Source: Karstenula rhodostoma CBS 690.94
Lineage: Eukaryota; Ascomycota; Dothideomycetes; Pleosporales; Didymosphaeriaceae
Assembly: GCA_010093485.1 (NCBI GenBank)
Contig: MU001504.1
Span: forward strand, 28,985 to 92,984
Reading direction: 5' to 3'
Length of the DNA stretch: 64,000 bases
How positions within the stretch are numbered: position 1 is the first letter of the stretch; each line of letters opens with the position of its first letter. A model generated the notes under the pieces. The model was given only the letters and a program-made list of their open reading frames with translations. It was not told the DNA's origin and ran no database searches. Made by a program: the position numbers and the translations under genes. Shown here one piece after another: positions 21,685 to 33,871 of this stretch.

Positions 21685-22196
21685 ATCTCTCGCAGGCAGT
21701 GCAGAGCGGAAACGAGAGGAATCTTTTCCAGAGGAAGATATCAGATTCTCAAAGCTGGAGGCGAGAAGGCACAGAGGCCTTCTAGAGGGAGGCTTCTACA
21801 TCATGCCATGGTTGCTTGTTTGGTAGACGCGGCTGCGACATCCACGGCGCGCGGAGATAGATTGGCGGGGGGAGGACATGGCGATAAGCTTATCGGGAGG
21901 GGAGGGGAGACTGGAACTACCACTACCGCATCATATGTACGTCTCATTGGGCGCTGCGACTACCTACCAGCTACTCTGAAGATGCGGATGGTAGTACACG
22001 TCGAGTATTTTGAAGTAAGGTCCTGCGTCCAAGTTCATACGGTATCTGGTTTGCGTTTTTATCATCTACCACGATGCGAACGAACATTGCGTCTACCGGC
22101 CGCGAGGCCACCACATCTACCAACCACCCACGCCCAACACCTCCCGATCCACGAACACACCTCCCCCCACACGCACTCCCCATGCCCCAACCCGCC
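21685..22196. other. intergenic
   Basis: About 510 bp between the SDR start and the cytidine deaminase stop, both on the minus strand. It should hold the SDR promoter. No motif or gene I can support. Confidence 0.5.
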
Positions 22197-22814
22197 CTAC
22201 TGGCCCCCCGCCCCCCGAAGCTCCTCCCCACTCAATCCCTCCCTCAGCCTCTCCTTCGGCGGCAGCACATCCGGCCCAAAGCTGAGCGGCAACAACTCCC
22301 CCATCGTCCTCACAATGTACCCGCCCGTCTTACTAAACATAAACACGGGCGTCTCGAGCGCCAAAAACTCCCTCAGAAACTGCCTGCACATGCCGCACGG
22401 CGAGCAAAACTCGTCCAGATCCGTCGCCACGCCGATGGCCTTGAAGGACCCTAGTTTGTGCCCCGCGTGGATGGCTGTGCCCATCGCGACGCGCTCGGCG
22501 CACGTGCCGACCGGGTAGGCGGCGTTTTCGACGTTGGCGCCTGTGATGGTGGTGCCGGTGGTGGAGAGGAGGAGGGAGGCGCCGACGCGGAAGAGGGAGT
22601 ATGGGCCTGAGACGTGTTAGCGTTTTTGCCATGGTTCTCCCTCTCCCACTTGCTTGACCTAGGGGTAGTGATGGTGGGACGTACAGTATGCCCGTCCCCG
22701 CGCTTCCAGACTCGTCTCGCACAGCGCCTGCACCTCGGCGAGCGACACGCCGTGGATCAGCCCATCCTTCTCGGGCACCGGTTCTGCGGCCACGGCTTTG
22801 ACTTGGGTGGACAT
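22197..22814 (-). CDS. cdd1: cytidine deaminase
   Basis: Pyrimidine-salvage enzyme converting cytidine/deoxycytidine to uridine/deoxyuridine. Exons 22814-22685 and 22606-22197 (intron 78 nt, GTACGT donor) give 179 aa; the junction recreates AYCPYSLFRVGASLL, the conserved N-terminal block. Zinc site: CAERVA (Cys ligand plus catalytic Glu) in NAAYPVGTCAERVA, and CSPCGMCRQF, which supplies the two further Cys ligands. The protein is somewhat longer than the usual 130-150 aa because of a 30-residue N-terminal extension (MSTQVKAVAAEPVPEKDG) and a C-terminal tail. It acts in the cytosol, usually as a homotetramer. Confidence 0.93.
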
Positions 22815-23207
22815 GGTGGGAGGGGAGGAAAGAGAGAGAAGAGCGCGGGCGCGCGCGGTGCTACAGCTATAGCTCTGGCCTGGCGGGGTGGAGTGGGACC
22901 CTGGTGGGATGCGTGGGCCGCGGTTGACCGCGTTGCGTTAGCGGGCTGTGTGCGCGGCGGAGGCCGCCGGCGCCCTTCTCCTCTTTCGTGTGGGTGGGTG
23001 TAGGGCATCCGTGAAGCTGGGACCAGAACGCATGCGAGATATGAAGGCGCGTGGGAAAACAAGTTCGTTGTTGTTTACTGCGGAAGGTGCTGCCAAACCC
23101 CGCAAACCATGTGGAACAATACCGCGCCCTGAAGCTCATCACCCACGCCTGCCATGTCCTACAACTCGTCCATACGCGTTCACCCACGCCGGCCAGGACG
23201 ACACATC
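22815..23207. other. intergenic
   Basis: About 390 bp between the cytidine deaminase start and the Yos9 stop, both on the minus strand. GC-rich, with short purine/pyrimidine runs. Nothing specific seen. Confidence 0.5.
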
Positions 23208-24946
23208 CTACAGCTCGTCCTTGTACACTTCCTCGCTGCCCTCATGCGCCTCGCCGTCGTCTTCAGCATCAGCCTCCTTATCACTGCTACTCATCCCCTT
23301 CGGCTCGCCCCTCTCCTCCCCGCCCTTCTCCGTCCCCTTCCCCTTCTCTTTCGCCCCCTTCTTCCCCTCCCCCTCCTCAGGCTCGATATACTCGATGAGC
23401 CGATACTCCTTCTGCCCCGCCGGCGTCTCAATCAGATCGAGCCGCCACTCCTTCTTCCCCGCAATCTTCTTGCTATTGCGCTGCAGCTTCTCCACATCGC
23501 GCACCTCCATGCCCACCTTCTTGAGCCCCTCCTTGCTCATCATCTTGCCGTCGCTGGTGACCAGCGTGCCGAGAAAGATTTCCTTGCCGCCGCCCGCGAT
23601 GATGCCCTTCTCGATAATGCGGCCCTCGCCGCCCACGAGCGCATGCGCGCCCACTTCGATGCCGCCGATGACGGGGCCGCGCTCGGAAGCGCCCTCCGCG
23701 CCGGGCGCCAGTATGCGCAGGGGGTTGGCGGCGTCGTGCGCGGCGAGCGAGGCGAGGAGCTCCGACTGGGCGGCTTCTTCTTCGAGGCGGGCAGAGTCCC
23801 ACTCGTCGACTTCGGAGGGGGCAAGCACCGGTTGGCAGGTGATGGGGTGTGCGAGGTTCTCCTGCGGCGGCTGGAAGGCCATGTCGTTGCAGAGGCGGGG
23901 CGTGTAGATGATCATGAGGTAGGAGCAGGTGCTGACTTCTCTAATCATGGCAATCTTATCCACGGGCTGCGGGTTGCAGTGGAACTGGACATGGTGTTAG
24001 CAGGAAGAGGGACATGGGGTAGAGGCGCCCTACCTGTACTTCGATTTTGCGCTCCCTGCCCGTGAGATCGCATTCGGTGCCGCCAGCCAGCCGCTGCACC
24101 ATGTATCGGCTGGAGCCTTTCGTTTCCAGGCGCGGGAGTTCGAGGCCCGTCTCCGTCTCCGCCTTGCTCTCGGGCTTGGCCTTGCCCTGCTTCGCATTGC
24201 CTTCGTCATCCAAATCTCGTGCTTCCGGCTCACTACCTAGCGTTTTCCTCCCCTCGCTCTTCTTCTCTTCCGTATCCTTGTCGGAGAATCTCCCCAGGAT
24301 GAAGCTGTTGATAGCGTGGTCCTCGACGGGCGGATATGCCGGCGCACCTCCGCGGCCCGGCGGCAGCTGGTGGAACTGCTTGACGTGGTCCCTGTAGCAG
24401 AAGCTGTAGCTCCACCAGCCACTCAAATAGTAGATGCATTCGCCCCTCATGCCGTCGAGCAATTCCCCGCCGCGGCTCGATGCGCGCACGAGCTCCTTCT
24501 CCTCTTCGGCCTGTGCTTCCTCGGGCGACACGGTGCTGTTCTGCGGCACATCTTCGGGGAAGACGGGGATGCTGCAGAGGTAGCGACGGCCGTCGAGCAC
24601 CACACGCTCGTACGTCAGGTCGAGCTCGTCATCCCTATGTGGTAGGTCGGACGACGGCTTCTCCGGCCTCGAGAGGTCCTGCGTGGCCTGTGATATGGGT
24701 GTCGCGGAGCTGGTGCTGCGCGACACAGACTGCGAGAGGAGCGATGTGGCTTCGTTCTCGGACACGTATTCGTCTGGGAAGACGACCTCGTACTGCGACG
24801 CTGGTCAGCGGGGAGTGGGGAGCGGCTCCAAGCAATGGGCAGAAGCGCACCTGCGGGAACGCAAGCAGATCCTCGAAGACGCTAAACGAGTGCGGGCTGG
24901 CAAGCGCAATGCGCAAAAACGCCGGAAGCGCCCAAAAGTTCCTCAT
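23208..24946 (-). CDS. yos9: Yos9/OS-9 ER quality-control lectin
   Basis: ER lectin of the Hrd1 ERAD complex that reads trimmed mannose glycans on misfolded proteins. Exons 24946-24851, 24792-24034 and 23984-23208 (introns 58 and 49 nt) give 543 aa. The ATG at 24946 opens a signal peptide (MRNFWALPAFLRIALASPHS), followed by the family start DLLAFPQ then YEVVFPDEY, rebuilt across intron 1. The MRH domain contains CIYYLSGWWSYSFCYRDHVK with the Trp-Trp mannose-binding pair, a GGTECDLTGRERKIEVQ segment, then across intron 2 FHCNPQPVDKI and REVSTCSYLMIIYTPRLC. The protein ends in KDEL, an ER-retention signal, after an acidic Glu/Lys-rich tail. Strong assignment. Confidence 0.95.
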
Positions 24947-25320
24947 GGCGGGTGCAAAGCGATGTGTGGTCTGGAGGGAATCAAGTTGCGCTGAGGAGCT
25001 TGCTTGGAGCCACATGTCACTTACCCGCCCTCACAGCTGACCAATCCGGCTAGTCTCAAGTATATCGCTACCTATAACCACGACCACCACTCCGGCACCC
25101 TCATGTAATCTTGATTGTTTCCATTCATTTATCCTATTCGATCGCCCCGCTACCATGCCAGAGTATTCCACCCGGAGATTCCCACGCGACGCTATACTAC
25201 GCTCCAGAAGAACAAAAGGAAAAAGAAGACCACCATGGTCTCGGTGAGTGCAAAGATGCCGCCAACGCCCGCTAGGATATTATACATACATACACAATGT
25301 GGCGATACGCCGTCCGCTCA
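24947..25320. other. intergenic
   Basis: About 375 bp between the Yos9 start and the stop of the checkpoint kinase gene, both on the minus strand. It should hold the Yos9 promoter. Nothing specific seen. Confidence 0.5.
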
Positions 25321-26737
25321 CTAGTCCAACTTGGTTCCGTACTGCACCTTGAAGCTCTGCCCGGCCGGGCGCGGCTGCACGCTCTTACCGTGGTAGAACT
25401 CGCACTTGAACTTCAGGCACTGGTTGCGGTCCGAGAAAACCTGAACTATGTCACCCGAGTGCAGGTTTCCGTAAAGAGCCCGGCCCTTGTCGTCCTTTTG
25501 TCGGAGATGCTTTCCATTGACCCAGAGCCCGGACCTGGCTTGCGTGTAGATGCCCACTTGCAGATCCTCCACGCTGGTCCAGTCCTGTCCGTTTTGAGAC
25601 AGCTCTTGTACCAGGTTCACGTCGCTGGGGGACCACCAGAAAATGTAGAAGGCTGTCTTGGGGATGCGGATGTCCGTGGCATCTTCATACACGATCGTGC
25701 TCGTTTTCAAACGACCCCACGAAGTCAAGCGCTGGTCAATGTGGAGTGTGAGCGAAGGGTCAAAGGAATCAGCCGTCGCCACCAGCTTGCCGACCCGGCG
25801 TGGTGGAGCCTTGAAATCAGGCTCGGTGGGCAGCGTTGGGCTGGCTTGAACTGGGAGAGCTGCGACTGAAGCAGCTGAAGTAACCGAAGCGTCGCTGTCT
25901 CCGTGAGCGGATTGTTGCATCGTATCTGCGAGGGAGGCGACGTCTGCGGCATCTTGCTGTTGCGCGCCAAAGTCGAACCCGCTGACCTTCTGAGCGTACT
26001 CAACGTTGTGTGTGGAAGGATCAGCTGGATCGTAAAAGAAGGACGGCGTCTTTGGAAGACTGATCAACCGGCTCGGGAGCGGGCGTGCCCTTGGCGTCGG
26101 TTCGCTGCTCTGGCTAGGGTTCTTCTGCTGGGAATAACCGAGAGAGTTGTGTTGCGGAACCTCTGGTGTCTTAGGTGTGGCGGGCTCATTCGGAGTCTCT
26201 CGACCGGACCCGAACGACTGTGGGGATGCCATGTTCAGCTCCCGAACACCAGACTCTGCACCGAACAGGCTAGAAGAAGAAACGTCTCGGTCGAGCGTTG
26301 GTGTGTTGCCAGTAGATGCCTTGCGGCGTCTACCATTCTCCCGATAAACCGAGGCTCCTTGTACACCAGACTCAGCAGACCCAGCGTCTGAAAGGGCCTG
26401 CTTTGCGTGTACGTTGAGAATACCAGAACTCTCCAAGGCTGACTGTCCAATCTCGCCAAACAGACGGTACACGTTCGGTGTTTTGGGCATAGGCTGAAAG
26501 CTCTCCTCTTCAAGAATACCATCCATGTCAGATTGGAAAGATGGAGCGGCGCTTGATTCCTCTTCGCGGTCCCGCAGCTGATATCGTGGGAACAAAGGAT
26601 CGTGGCGAATGCGCTTTGATTGTCGGGCGTCAATGAGATGCTCAAACTCCTCGTCAGACAAGACATCGGCCTCATCAGCTTCAACAGATTCGGGAACGAC
26701 TTCGTTGATGCTGAGCTGCGATAGTTGATGTTCAGCT

Positions 26738-26769
<32 letters not shown>

Positions 26770-28576
26770 TTCGACAATAGATTCCAGGACAGGGTCTAAA
26801 GGGAGGGTTACAAAGTTAGTGAACTAGTCAAAGACAAAGAGAGATGGGTAGAAGGAGATGTTCTGGCTCGAGCTTCTTGTGACTAATGTCTGACGTTCCA
26901 GACACCAAGAACAGCACCGGCATTACGTACGTACCTTCCGGGATATTCGCGCCCTCTCTAAGCCAAGGGTGTTGCAGGCATTGGATTTCCGTGGGACGTT
27001 GGGATGGGTCCCGGCGTAGCATTTGCGTAAGCAAATCAATGCAAGCGATGGAGACATTGCGCGCCTTCAGTGGACCTACATCCAACTCTGACTCCATGAT
27101 GTGGTCGAACATGGCGCGGCCAGTGGCATCCTGTTTACCCTCGAAAGGCGGAGCACCGCAAAGCGCATTCCAGAGCACGCCTCCAAGCGAATAGATATCA
27201 CAGGCGGAGCTATACGCCTTTTCGTTTCCACGTCGGCGCTTCTTAGACCTTTCGTAGAACGGGAAAACCTCCGGAGCACAATACAGGAGCGTGCCGCAGA
27301 AGGTCTTCAGGAAGGTCTCCTCGTGTTGGACCATCTTTGACAGGCCAAAGTCGGACAGCTTGACCTGGATGGGTTCGACTTCCGATATGAGGATATTGTC
27401 GGGCTTGATGTCGCGATGCGTGACCTTCTGGGCGTGGAGATGGGCTAGAGCGCTCAAGACCTGCTGGGCCACGGGTCGAATCACGTCTTCCTTCATTGGA
27501 CCTTCGCCATCGGGACGCAGGCCCGCTTCCATGTGCTTGCGCAGATCACCGTACGGCGCGTACTCCATAATGATGTACAGATAGTCACCTTGGTCGTGGT
27601 AGTCGATGAACTGGACAACGTTGGGATGTTTCAAGTTCCGCATGATGGACAGCTCGTTTTCGACCTTCTTGTCAAGCCGGCCGTCTTTCATGAACCGTCG
27701 CTTTTCGAGCTCTTTGGCGGCCAGAACAGTCCCGTTCATCTTCGTGGCAATCTTGTAGACAGTCGCAAAAGCGCCCTTGCCGAGCTCACCCATAATGGTG
27801 TAGTTGTGTCCCCCGTTCCACCTCATCAGAGTCTGATAAGGTTGTTGTTGTTGCCGCCGCAGCACCTTGTCGCGTTCCTGTCCCTGGAAGCATTCACTCA
27901 TGAAATTCCGCTTGTTCTCTTCATAGTTCCAGATCTGTGCCTGCGAGGATCGAGGCGGAATGCGCACATGGAACCGGATCATCTCGTTGTCGTTCGCGCT
28001 GTTCGCGATGATGATCTCGGAATTGCTGGTCAGCACGCGGGTCTTCTCGGCACGGTAATCTTTGCTCTTGAGCACGGTATTGTCGACTCGAGTTCCGTTG
28101 GTGGAAAGGTCTTCGATCATGACCAGACCCTCTGCATTAAGATAAATGCGGAAATGTTGATTGCTGATTCGCTTGCCCGAGTCCTGGCCAAAGACGATGT
28201 CGACGAGGTTGGCATTGCGCCCAAAGACGAAGCCCGAGTACTTCTGTTTGAGGTGGCTTATGCTTGAGAAGCGGAGCGCAAGGTCGGCAGGTCGTTGAAC
28301 AGACATTTTCCCCCGAGGCGTGCCGTCGTCTCCAATGATAATAGTCTCCTGCTCTTCAATGTTGGTGACATACGACTCCATGTCGTGGAACAAGACATGA
28401 TAGTCGCGGGTAAGTGCAGTCTGTTCAACGATCCTGGTGGCGGCCGGGCTGCCTGCGATGAGCAGCAGGATGATGTCAGAGGAGTCGTTATCGCCCACTC
28501 CGGAATTGTCCTCCCCAACGCGTCGCGGGTCGAGCACTTGCTGGGTAGGTTGCGTGTCCTCATATTGGGAGGCCAT
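25321..28576 (-). CDS. Rad53/Chk2-family DNA-damage checkpoint kinase (FHA-kinase-FHA-like)
   Basis: Nuclear Ser/Thr effector kinase acting below Mec1/Tel1 (ATR/ATM). Exons 28576-26935 and 26795-25321 (intron 139 nt) join in frame to 1038 aa. The start is the ATG at 28576 (MASQYEDTQPTQQ), which puts a TQ cluster at the very N terminus as expected for Mec1/Tel1 targets. FHA1 spans about residues 108-195 (FVFGRN, KRISNQHF, DLSTNGT). Kinase about 258-547: GKGAFATVY, AAKELEK (Lys288), HRDIKPDN (Asp389), DFG (409-411), and the activation loop TFLKTFCGTLLYCAPE, nearly that of Rad53. The acidic, Ser/Thr-rich tail carries a degenerate second FHA-like region near 880-990 (WGRL, SGLWVNGKHL, LHSGDIVQVF). 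A second FHA is a Rad53 feature; many filamentous-fungal homologues are described with one. Confidence 0.92.
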
Positions 28577-29719
28577 TTTAGCAACGCAGTTGAGGGCCCA
28601 GTGCAACCTTCAACGTCCTTGTTGAACAGGTCGTATAATCTCGAGAGTGCCGGTAGGTTCTGAATTCAACCTTGGATCGGTAGAGACGGGTCAGTTTTCA
28701 GGCAGCAACTCGCGAAACTGACGCGCTATTTGGAGTCACGCGAACGACGTAGTGTTGGCCTGTGGTATGGAGGTGCACACAGAGGTGAATGGGTGTTGAC
28801 TCGAGTCCGAGCCTAAACGGGATGCAAGTTGCGTCAGCAACAGTATCCGGGGCAGACGGTTTCTGCCAGAGTCCAAGCCTTGTGTGTCGGCCAATCTAAT
28901 GGGACACCTCCTTCGCCAGCCTATAGCAAGTCCTTTGCGACCTCTGCCTGGCGCTGTCTTCCCAGGTGAATATCCACCACCAGCCTGCCAACAAGGCCAA
29001 GCCGCGCTTCTCACGCAGCGCCTATGCCTAGCAGCTTCGTTGCTCTTTCCACGATGATCTTTCGCTTCATATAGCAATAGTCGAAGTATCGACGCCCCGC
29101 AGTAGTTGCGCTCGCGTGCGGTCCAAACGAGGGAGCGGTCGAAATACTGAGCGCACAATGGAGTCGAAGCGATCGTAACTATGATTAGCAGCGCGATCGC
29201 GAAAACGAAGTCGCGGGTCTACAACAGCACCTATCTGCTGCGACTGCGGTGGGTGCGGTGGGGGAGGGGGGAAACTGTTGCCCTAGAAACGGCGGTTCAC
29301 TTCATTTGTCAGCCTCTTCCTTGCCGCAGGACACACGACTACAGCATGAGATGGAAAGCAAGCAAGCGCACCTGGTACAGCGGCGACTGCAAGCTGCAAG
29401 CACCCTCGTTCGGGTCCTGGGCGCGAAGAGACGAGACTCGACAAAAGTCACGACGCTCTGAGACTTGGGGTGAGGTCTGAGCTCAGAGCCCCGAGAGCTC
29501 CATGCGCTGCCATTGGCCAATGTGGGGGAACATTGCGCCTTCATTCGCAAGGCAGCCGCGTTGCCACCGATTCAATCCAAGAACAAAGGAATGGATGGAT
29601 ATCCCCGTGGGGTCCAATATGCAGGCACTTGTCGCGTTGAAGGAAATATGGGGGCGCTTGTTCACGAACATTTTCCCATCCTGGGAGCGCTGGTCACGAA
29701 CGTCGTCCTTTCCATACAC
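28577..29719. other. intergenic, kinase promoter side
   Basis: About 1.1 kb between the kinase start and the 3' end of the HET gene. It holds the kinase promoter. Several open frames of 70-140 codons on both strands (for example 28736-29158 minus) show no recognisable motif and no consistent coding character, so I list none as a gene. Confidence 0.5.
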
Positions 29720-31649
29720 CTAAACCAAGTGTATCCAGTCATATCGGATGACAGGAGGCGCCTCGTCGTTCATTCCAAGCACATAACAATCGCCGACAAC
29801 CTCATAATGCTGAGTCAGACCACCATCAGTACAGCCTCGCAGGACCAAGGGTGTTGCACCGCCTGCAACGTAGAACACTTGGTCGCCAGGGCGAGTGCTG
29901 GCAGGCGCAAGGCCTACGTCCCCATTCCTGGTGAAGAACAGGCGCCGTGAGAGCGTGGCCGCCATAATCGACGCATCCATCGCCGCTATACGCTCCTGTC
30001 GCGTTTTGTCAACAGTGTTGAGACTCTGTCCACGATCAGCATGCTGACTTTACAAAGCACGACGGAATCTCCTACCAACTCCTCACCAAACCTCGTCCTC
30101 AGCTTATCCTCCATCTCCCAGAAAACATCAACCCACGGTACATCCTCTCGGACACGCCCATTTGCCACCATTGAATCCCCCCAAAAGAGCCCGTGCTCCT
30201 CCGCTAACTTCTCGAGAATGACCTTCCTATCTCCAGTAAACGGCGCAAGCCTGTCGTGGATTGTGTCCGACGTGTTCGCTCCGAAACCCCCATCATCTGC
30301 CGCACCCCTCCACAGAAGCCCTTCCAGCAGCGATCCCGTGTTAGGCGTGCTCAGGTTGAGATACAGCAAGCTCTTCCATAGCCTCGCAGCCTGCGAGCCT
30401 ATCTTGTCCAGATGCGCATCCCCGAGTCTGTCATAGTACGCGCTGCCGGGCGAGCTCTCCTGCTCGGCTTCTGTCGGGTACAGCTGCAGGTTGAAAGGCG
30501 ATCTGGGCGACTTGATGGCCCAGGATACAAATGTAATTTCGTCTTTGGGTGTGGTTCTCCGGACGCCGATGTTAGCACTTGAAGGTGCCTTCTCGCAGAA
30601 AATTTCGGCACAGAGGAGCTCCCAGAAACGTGTCTTGCCCGCGGAAGCATTGTTTTCCAATGCAGCCCACCACTTGGAGATGGTGTTGCGGCTGACGTCT
30701 GCACTGTCGCCCCACATTACCTCTTCCACGTGGGATACGACGGCTGTAGACGAGGCAGAGACTTGCAGAACAGAGGCTGTCGTTATCTCGCCTGAATAAA
30801 CGTCGGAAGCCCGCTTCAAACCTTGGACGGTGTATAGACGAATGGCATCGGTCCGAATATCGTTGCTTTGTGCACCTGGCGCACTCCAATCTGGCACCCA
30901 GCTTGGTAGGTCCTGCCGAAACTTCCTGCCGGTGTCGGTGCTGAGTACCGCAAGCGACTTGGACTCCTGCATGATCCTAACCGTCGCCTGTGTGTACACC
31001 TCCCTATCACTCAGCGTGTAGTCGGGGACGAGGTGCGGTCCTCCTGCATTGGTCTTGGCGAGGGCGAGCAAAGCATATCCAATGCGCGCATGAAGGAGAA
31101 CACGTCCAGTATTGTGAACACGGATCTGCCCGAGCTGGTTTTGTACTTCGCTCGCACAGCTGGCTGGTCAAGGTGCTCGTTAATGCGTAGCATATCGCGC
31201 TGGTCGCCATGAAAGTGCACAATCTCGGGTGGTTCCTCGTTGCCCCTCTTCTCCCCAAGTCCATCGCCTAGGTATATGAACACCGTCTTGGACGACTGAT
31301 AGATTCGACCCATCAAGTCCACCTGGTGCGTCCTCTCATCCAAGTGCGCCTGGTTGATTGACAGCGCATCGATCCAGATAACGAGCCCATCTTGGTGCCT
31401 CAGCCGCAGATGACGCAGTGCGCTTTGCAGATTGACCGTTACAGCGAACGGTCTTCCGTTCAAGAATATTTCTCTCCTGGCCCTGGGGGATCCCCACACA
31501 TAGGATAGAGTGTAGTACTTGGGGTGGTCGCTAAGAGACGTCCGTTGCAGCTCGCAATGTATGGGATCGGTCCATTCGCCTGGGAGAACCTTCACGAGTC
31601 GTATCTCGTTGCTACGGAGCGGGCTGTCATCGTAGACTACTGTGTTCAT
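29720..31649 (-). CDS. HET-domain protein (central frame break unresolved)
   Basis: Heterokaryon-incompatibility-type protein. The ATG at 31649 (MNTVVYDDSPLRSNEIRLVK) leads into YYTLSYVWGS, IWIDALSINQ and RTHQVDLMGRIYQSSKTVFI, the three core HET blocks. The C-terminal part, from about 31071, has the usual ALLALAKTNAG, LVPDYTLSDREVYTQA, SWVPDWSAPG and finally FFTRNGDVGLAP, RPGDQVFYVAGG and YEVVGDCYVLG. A clean 50-nt intron (30026-30075) joins the last two parts in frame. Between the HET core and ALLALAK there is a frame change near 31.05-31.15 kb, and the W..R.W..QE block expected there is absent. Either an intron I cannot place or a frameshift with a small deletion is involved. Confidence 0.7.
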
Positions 31650-32225
31650 GGTAAATGTGAATGGACATGTATGGACTGGACTTCGGCATGAGTATGTGTC
31701 GCACAACCTGTATGCCTAGCCGATTCATCGTTGATGTATGTTAGATGGAGGCTGACCGGTACGGCAGGTCTGCATCCACCAGGGGAAAGCGCGATCAAGG
31801 CACACGTGGATCCCACGTGCAATCATCGTCCGAACACCCCTTGATATGCTGTTACTTTCAAAACTCGTGCTGTATACGTCCAGATCCTTTTCTCATGGGC
31901 CGGACTGCTTGCGCAAGCTGGTTCGTAGGGCTGAAACGTTGTGCCTCGGCAACTCTCCAACATCGCCCTCCCCGAACCCCACACCTCACAGACGCCATCA
32001 ACGCGGGCACGGTAGCTGATGTTCTCCGTGCATTCCGCCGACGGACCTATTCCATAAAGCCTCGGTACCGCTTTTGAAAACGCGTTTAGATTGATTCTCG
32101 CTGCGTCCTACTATTACGAGCTCCTTCCTACACCACCGTCGAGCAGAGCAACTGATTACTGAGCGCTCACCACCCCAACGACCTCCCAGAATCCTTCATC
32201 TCCGATACTAGCGCCATCCGCCAAA
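31650..32225. promoter_or_regulatory. divergent intergenic region, HET gene / MDR gene
   Basis: About 575 bp separate the start of the HET gene (minus) from that of the MDR oxidoreductase (plus), so both promoters lie here. Upstream of the MDR start is a C/T-rich stretch (32130-32225), common before fungal start codons. No specific factor site can be claimed. Confidence 0.4.
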
Positions 32226-33408
32226 ATGCCTTCCTACACCTCAATCCACCTGGCAGAACGCCCCACGGACCAAATTCTCCCCGGCAAGACCTTCACCGCA
32301 AAGCAGCACCCCGTCCCCAGTGCCTCCACCCTCAAAGATGGCGAAGTCCTCTTCCAAACATTGTACCTCTCCCTCGACCCGGCAATGCGCGGATGGCTCA
32401 AGGACGCCCGCTCGTACGTGCCCCCCGTCAAGATCGGCGAGGTGATGCGTGGCGCGGCAATCGGCATCGTGCTCGCGTCCAAGTCGCAGAAATTCACCGT
32501 CGGGACGTACGCCAGCGGCACGGTGGGCTGGACGGAGTATGCAGTTGTGAAGGACAAGCTGCTCCGGGCGTTGGATCTTCCCGAGGGTGCCGTGCCGACG
32601 GATGCGTTGAGCGTGCTGGGTATGACGGGGCTGACGGCGTACTTCGGCATTTTGGACGTCGGGCAGGTGAAGAAGGGGGATTTCGTTGTCGTTTCGGGAG
32701 CTGCAGGTGCGACGGGCAGTGTAGTGGGGCAGATCGCGAAGATCAAAGGCGCGACCGTGTTGGGATTGGCGGGCGCCGATGACAAGGTGAAGTGGCTGAA
32801 GGAGGAGCTGGGTTTCGACTATGCTCTGAACTACAAAGACGCCGACTTTGCAAAGAAGTTCAGGGAGGCGACGAAGGGGCTGATTGACGTCTACTTCGAC
32901 AATGGTAAGTTGTTGTTGAGGTGGATTTGGAACTGCGACTGACAATGGTAGTCGGCGGAGAAATCCTCGATTTGGCTCTCGCCAGAGCAAAGCCGCATGC
33001 GCGATTCGTCATGTGCGGTGCCATCAGCCAGTACAACAAGAGCAAGCCACAGGGACCCAAGGTGAGTGACCAAGTCCACTGTTGTAGGTACACGCTAATC
33101 ATTCTAGAACTACATCATGATCATCTCAATGCGGATACGCATGCAAGGCTTCATCGTCTTCGACTACGAGAAACAGTACGCTGAGGCCCGGAAGGAACTC
33201 GCACAATGGCTGTCGGAAGGCAAACTGAAGCGCAAGGAGACGATTATCAAGGGCGGCCTGACAAAAGCTGAGCAGGCGCTTGTCGATTTGTATAACGGTG
33301 TAAACACGGGTAAGCCAATCTTCATCATGCTTGTGAGAATCGCTAATGTGGCAAGGCAAATTGCTCGTCGAGGTTGCGAAGCCTGACGATGTGAAGGCGA
33401 AATTGTAA
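32226..33408 (+). CDS. MDR-superfamily NADP-dependent oxidoreductase (PTGR/alkenal reductase-like)
   Basis: Zinc-free medium-chain reductase, probably reducing alpha,beta-unsaturated ketones or aldehydes with NADPH in the cytosol. Four exons: 32226-32904, 32952-33061, 33108-33309 and 33356-33408, with introns of 46-47 nt; total 347 aa. The model is anchored by LYLSLDPAMRGW (family hallmark), GEVMRGAAIG, LGMTGLTAYFGI, the dinucleotide site VVSGAAGATGSVVGQIAK, then across intron 1 YFDNVGGEILD, and ARFVMCGAISQYN. The C terminus ENDS as GKLLVEVAKPDD, rebuilt over the last intron. The substrate is not deducible. Confidence 0.93.
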
Positions 33409-33871
33409 GTCAGTTACATAAAGAGTACGGTCAATGTGTATGACTTCACCACGCAGACTATGTATAGAACAACGAAATTTAAAGCTGTGAACGCACCGTC
33501 ACAGTAAATGTGACCCTCGCTGGGGGCAAAGACTTACAAAGGATAAATTGCGAAGCGTCGCGACTTTACTGCAGGTGATTGGATCATGGAAGTCCTTACA
33601 TTCAAGATTTTCCAAGTGACAGTGTCCCCAGGTCGTCCACGTCTATAAAGTGCAATTTGGTTACTCGGCTGTCCGCATTTGCTCTCGACCAGATCACCAT
33701 TTCGAGTACACCAACTTTCTGACACGTAGACTCTGGCCCCACACATCACGATATCGATTACATTGATCACCACGCGCGAGAAGCTACTCATCGACTGCGA
33801 ATTACCCTACAACACCCCAATCATACGTTCTGTACAACATAAATAAGAACAAACCTAGAATCATATTCAAT
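33409..33871. other. intergenic, nothing recognised
   Basis: About 460 bp between two plus-strand genes. An 85-codon frame on the minus strand (33534-33791) has no recognisable motif. It should hold the promoter of the FIG1-like gene. Confidence 0.45.

Noticed and set aside
22948..23907. 319-codon plus-strand frame across the 3' end of Yos9
   Set aside because: Antisense to the Yos9 exon; Ser/Pro-rich because it reads the complement of Glu/Lys codons.
28736..29158. 140-codon minus-strand frame upstream of the kinase
   Set aside because: No family, signal peptide or consistent coding pattern; it lies in the promoter region.
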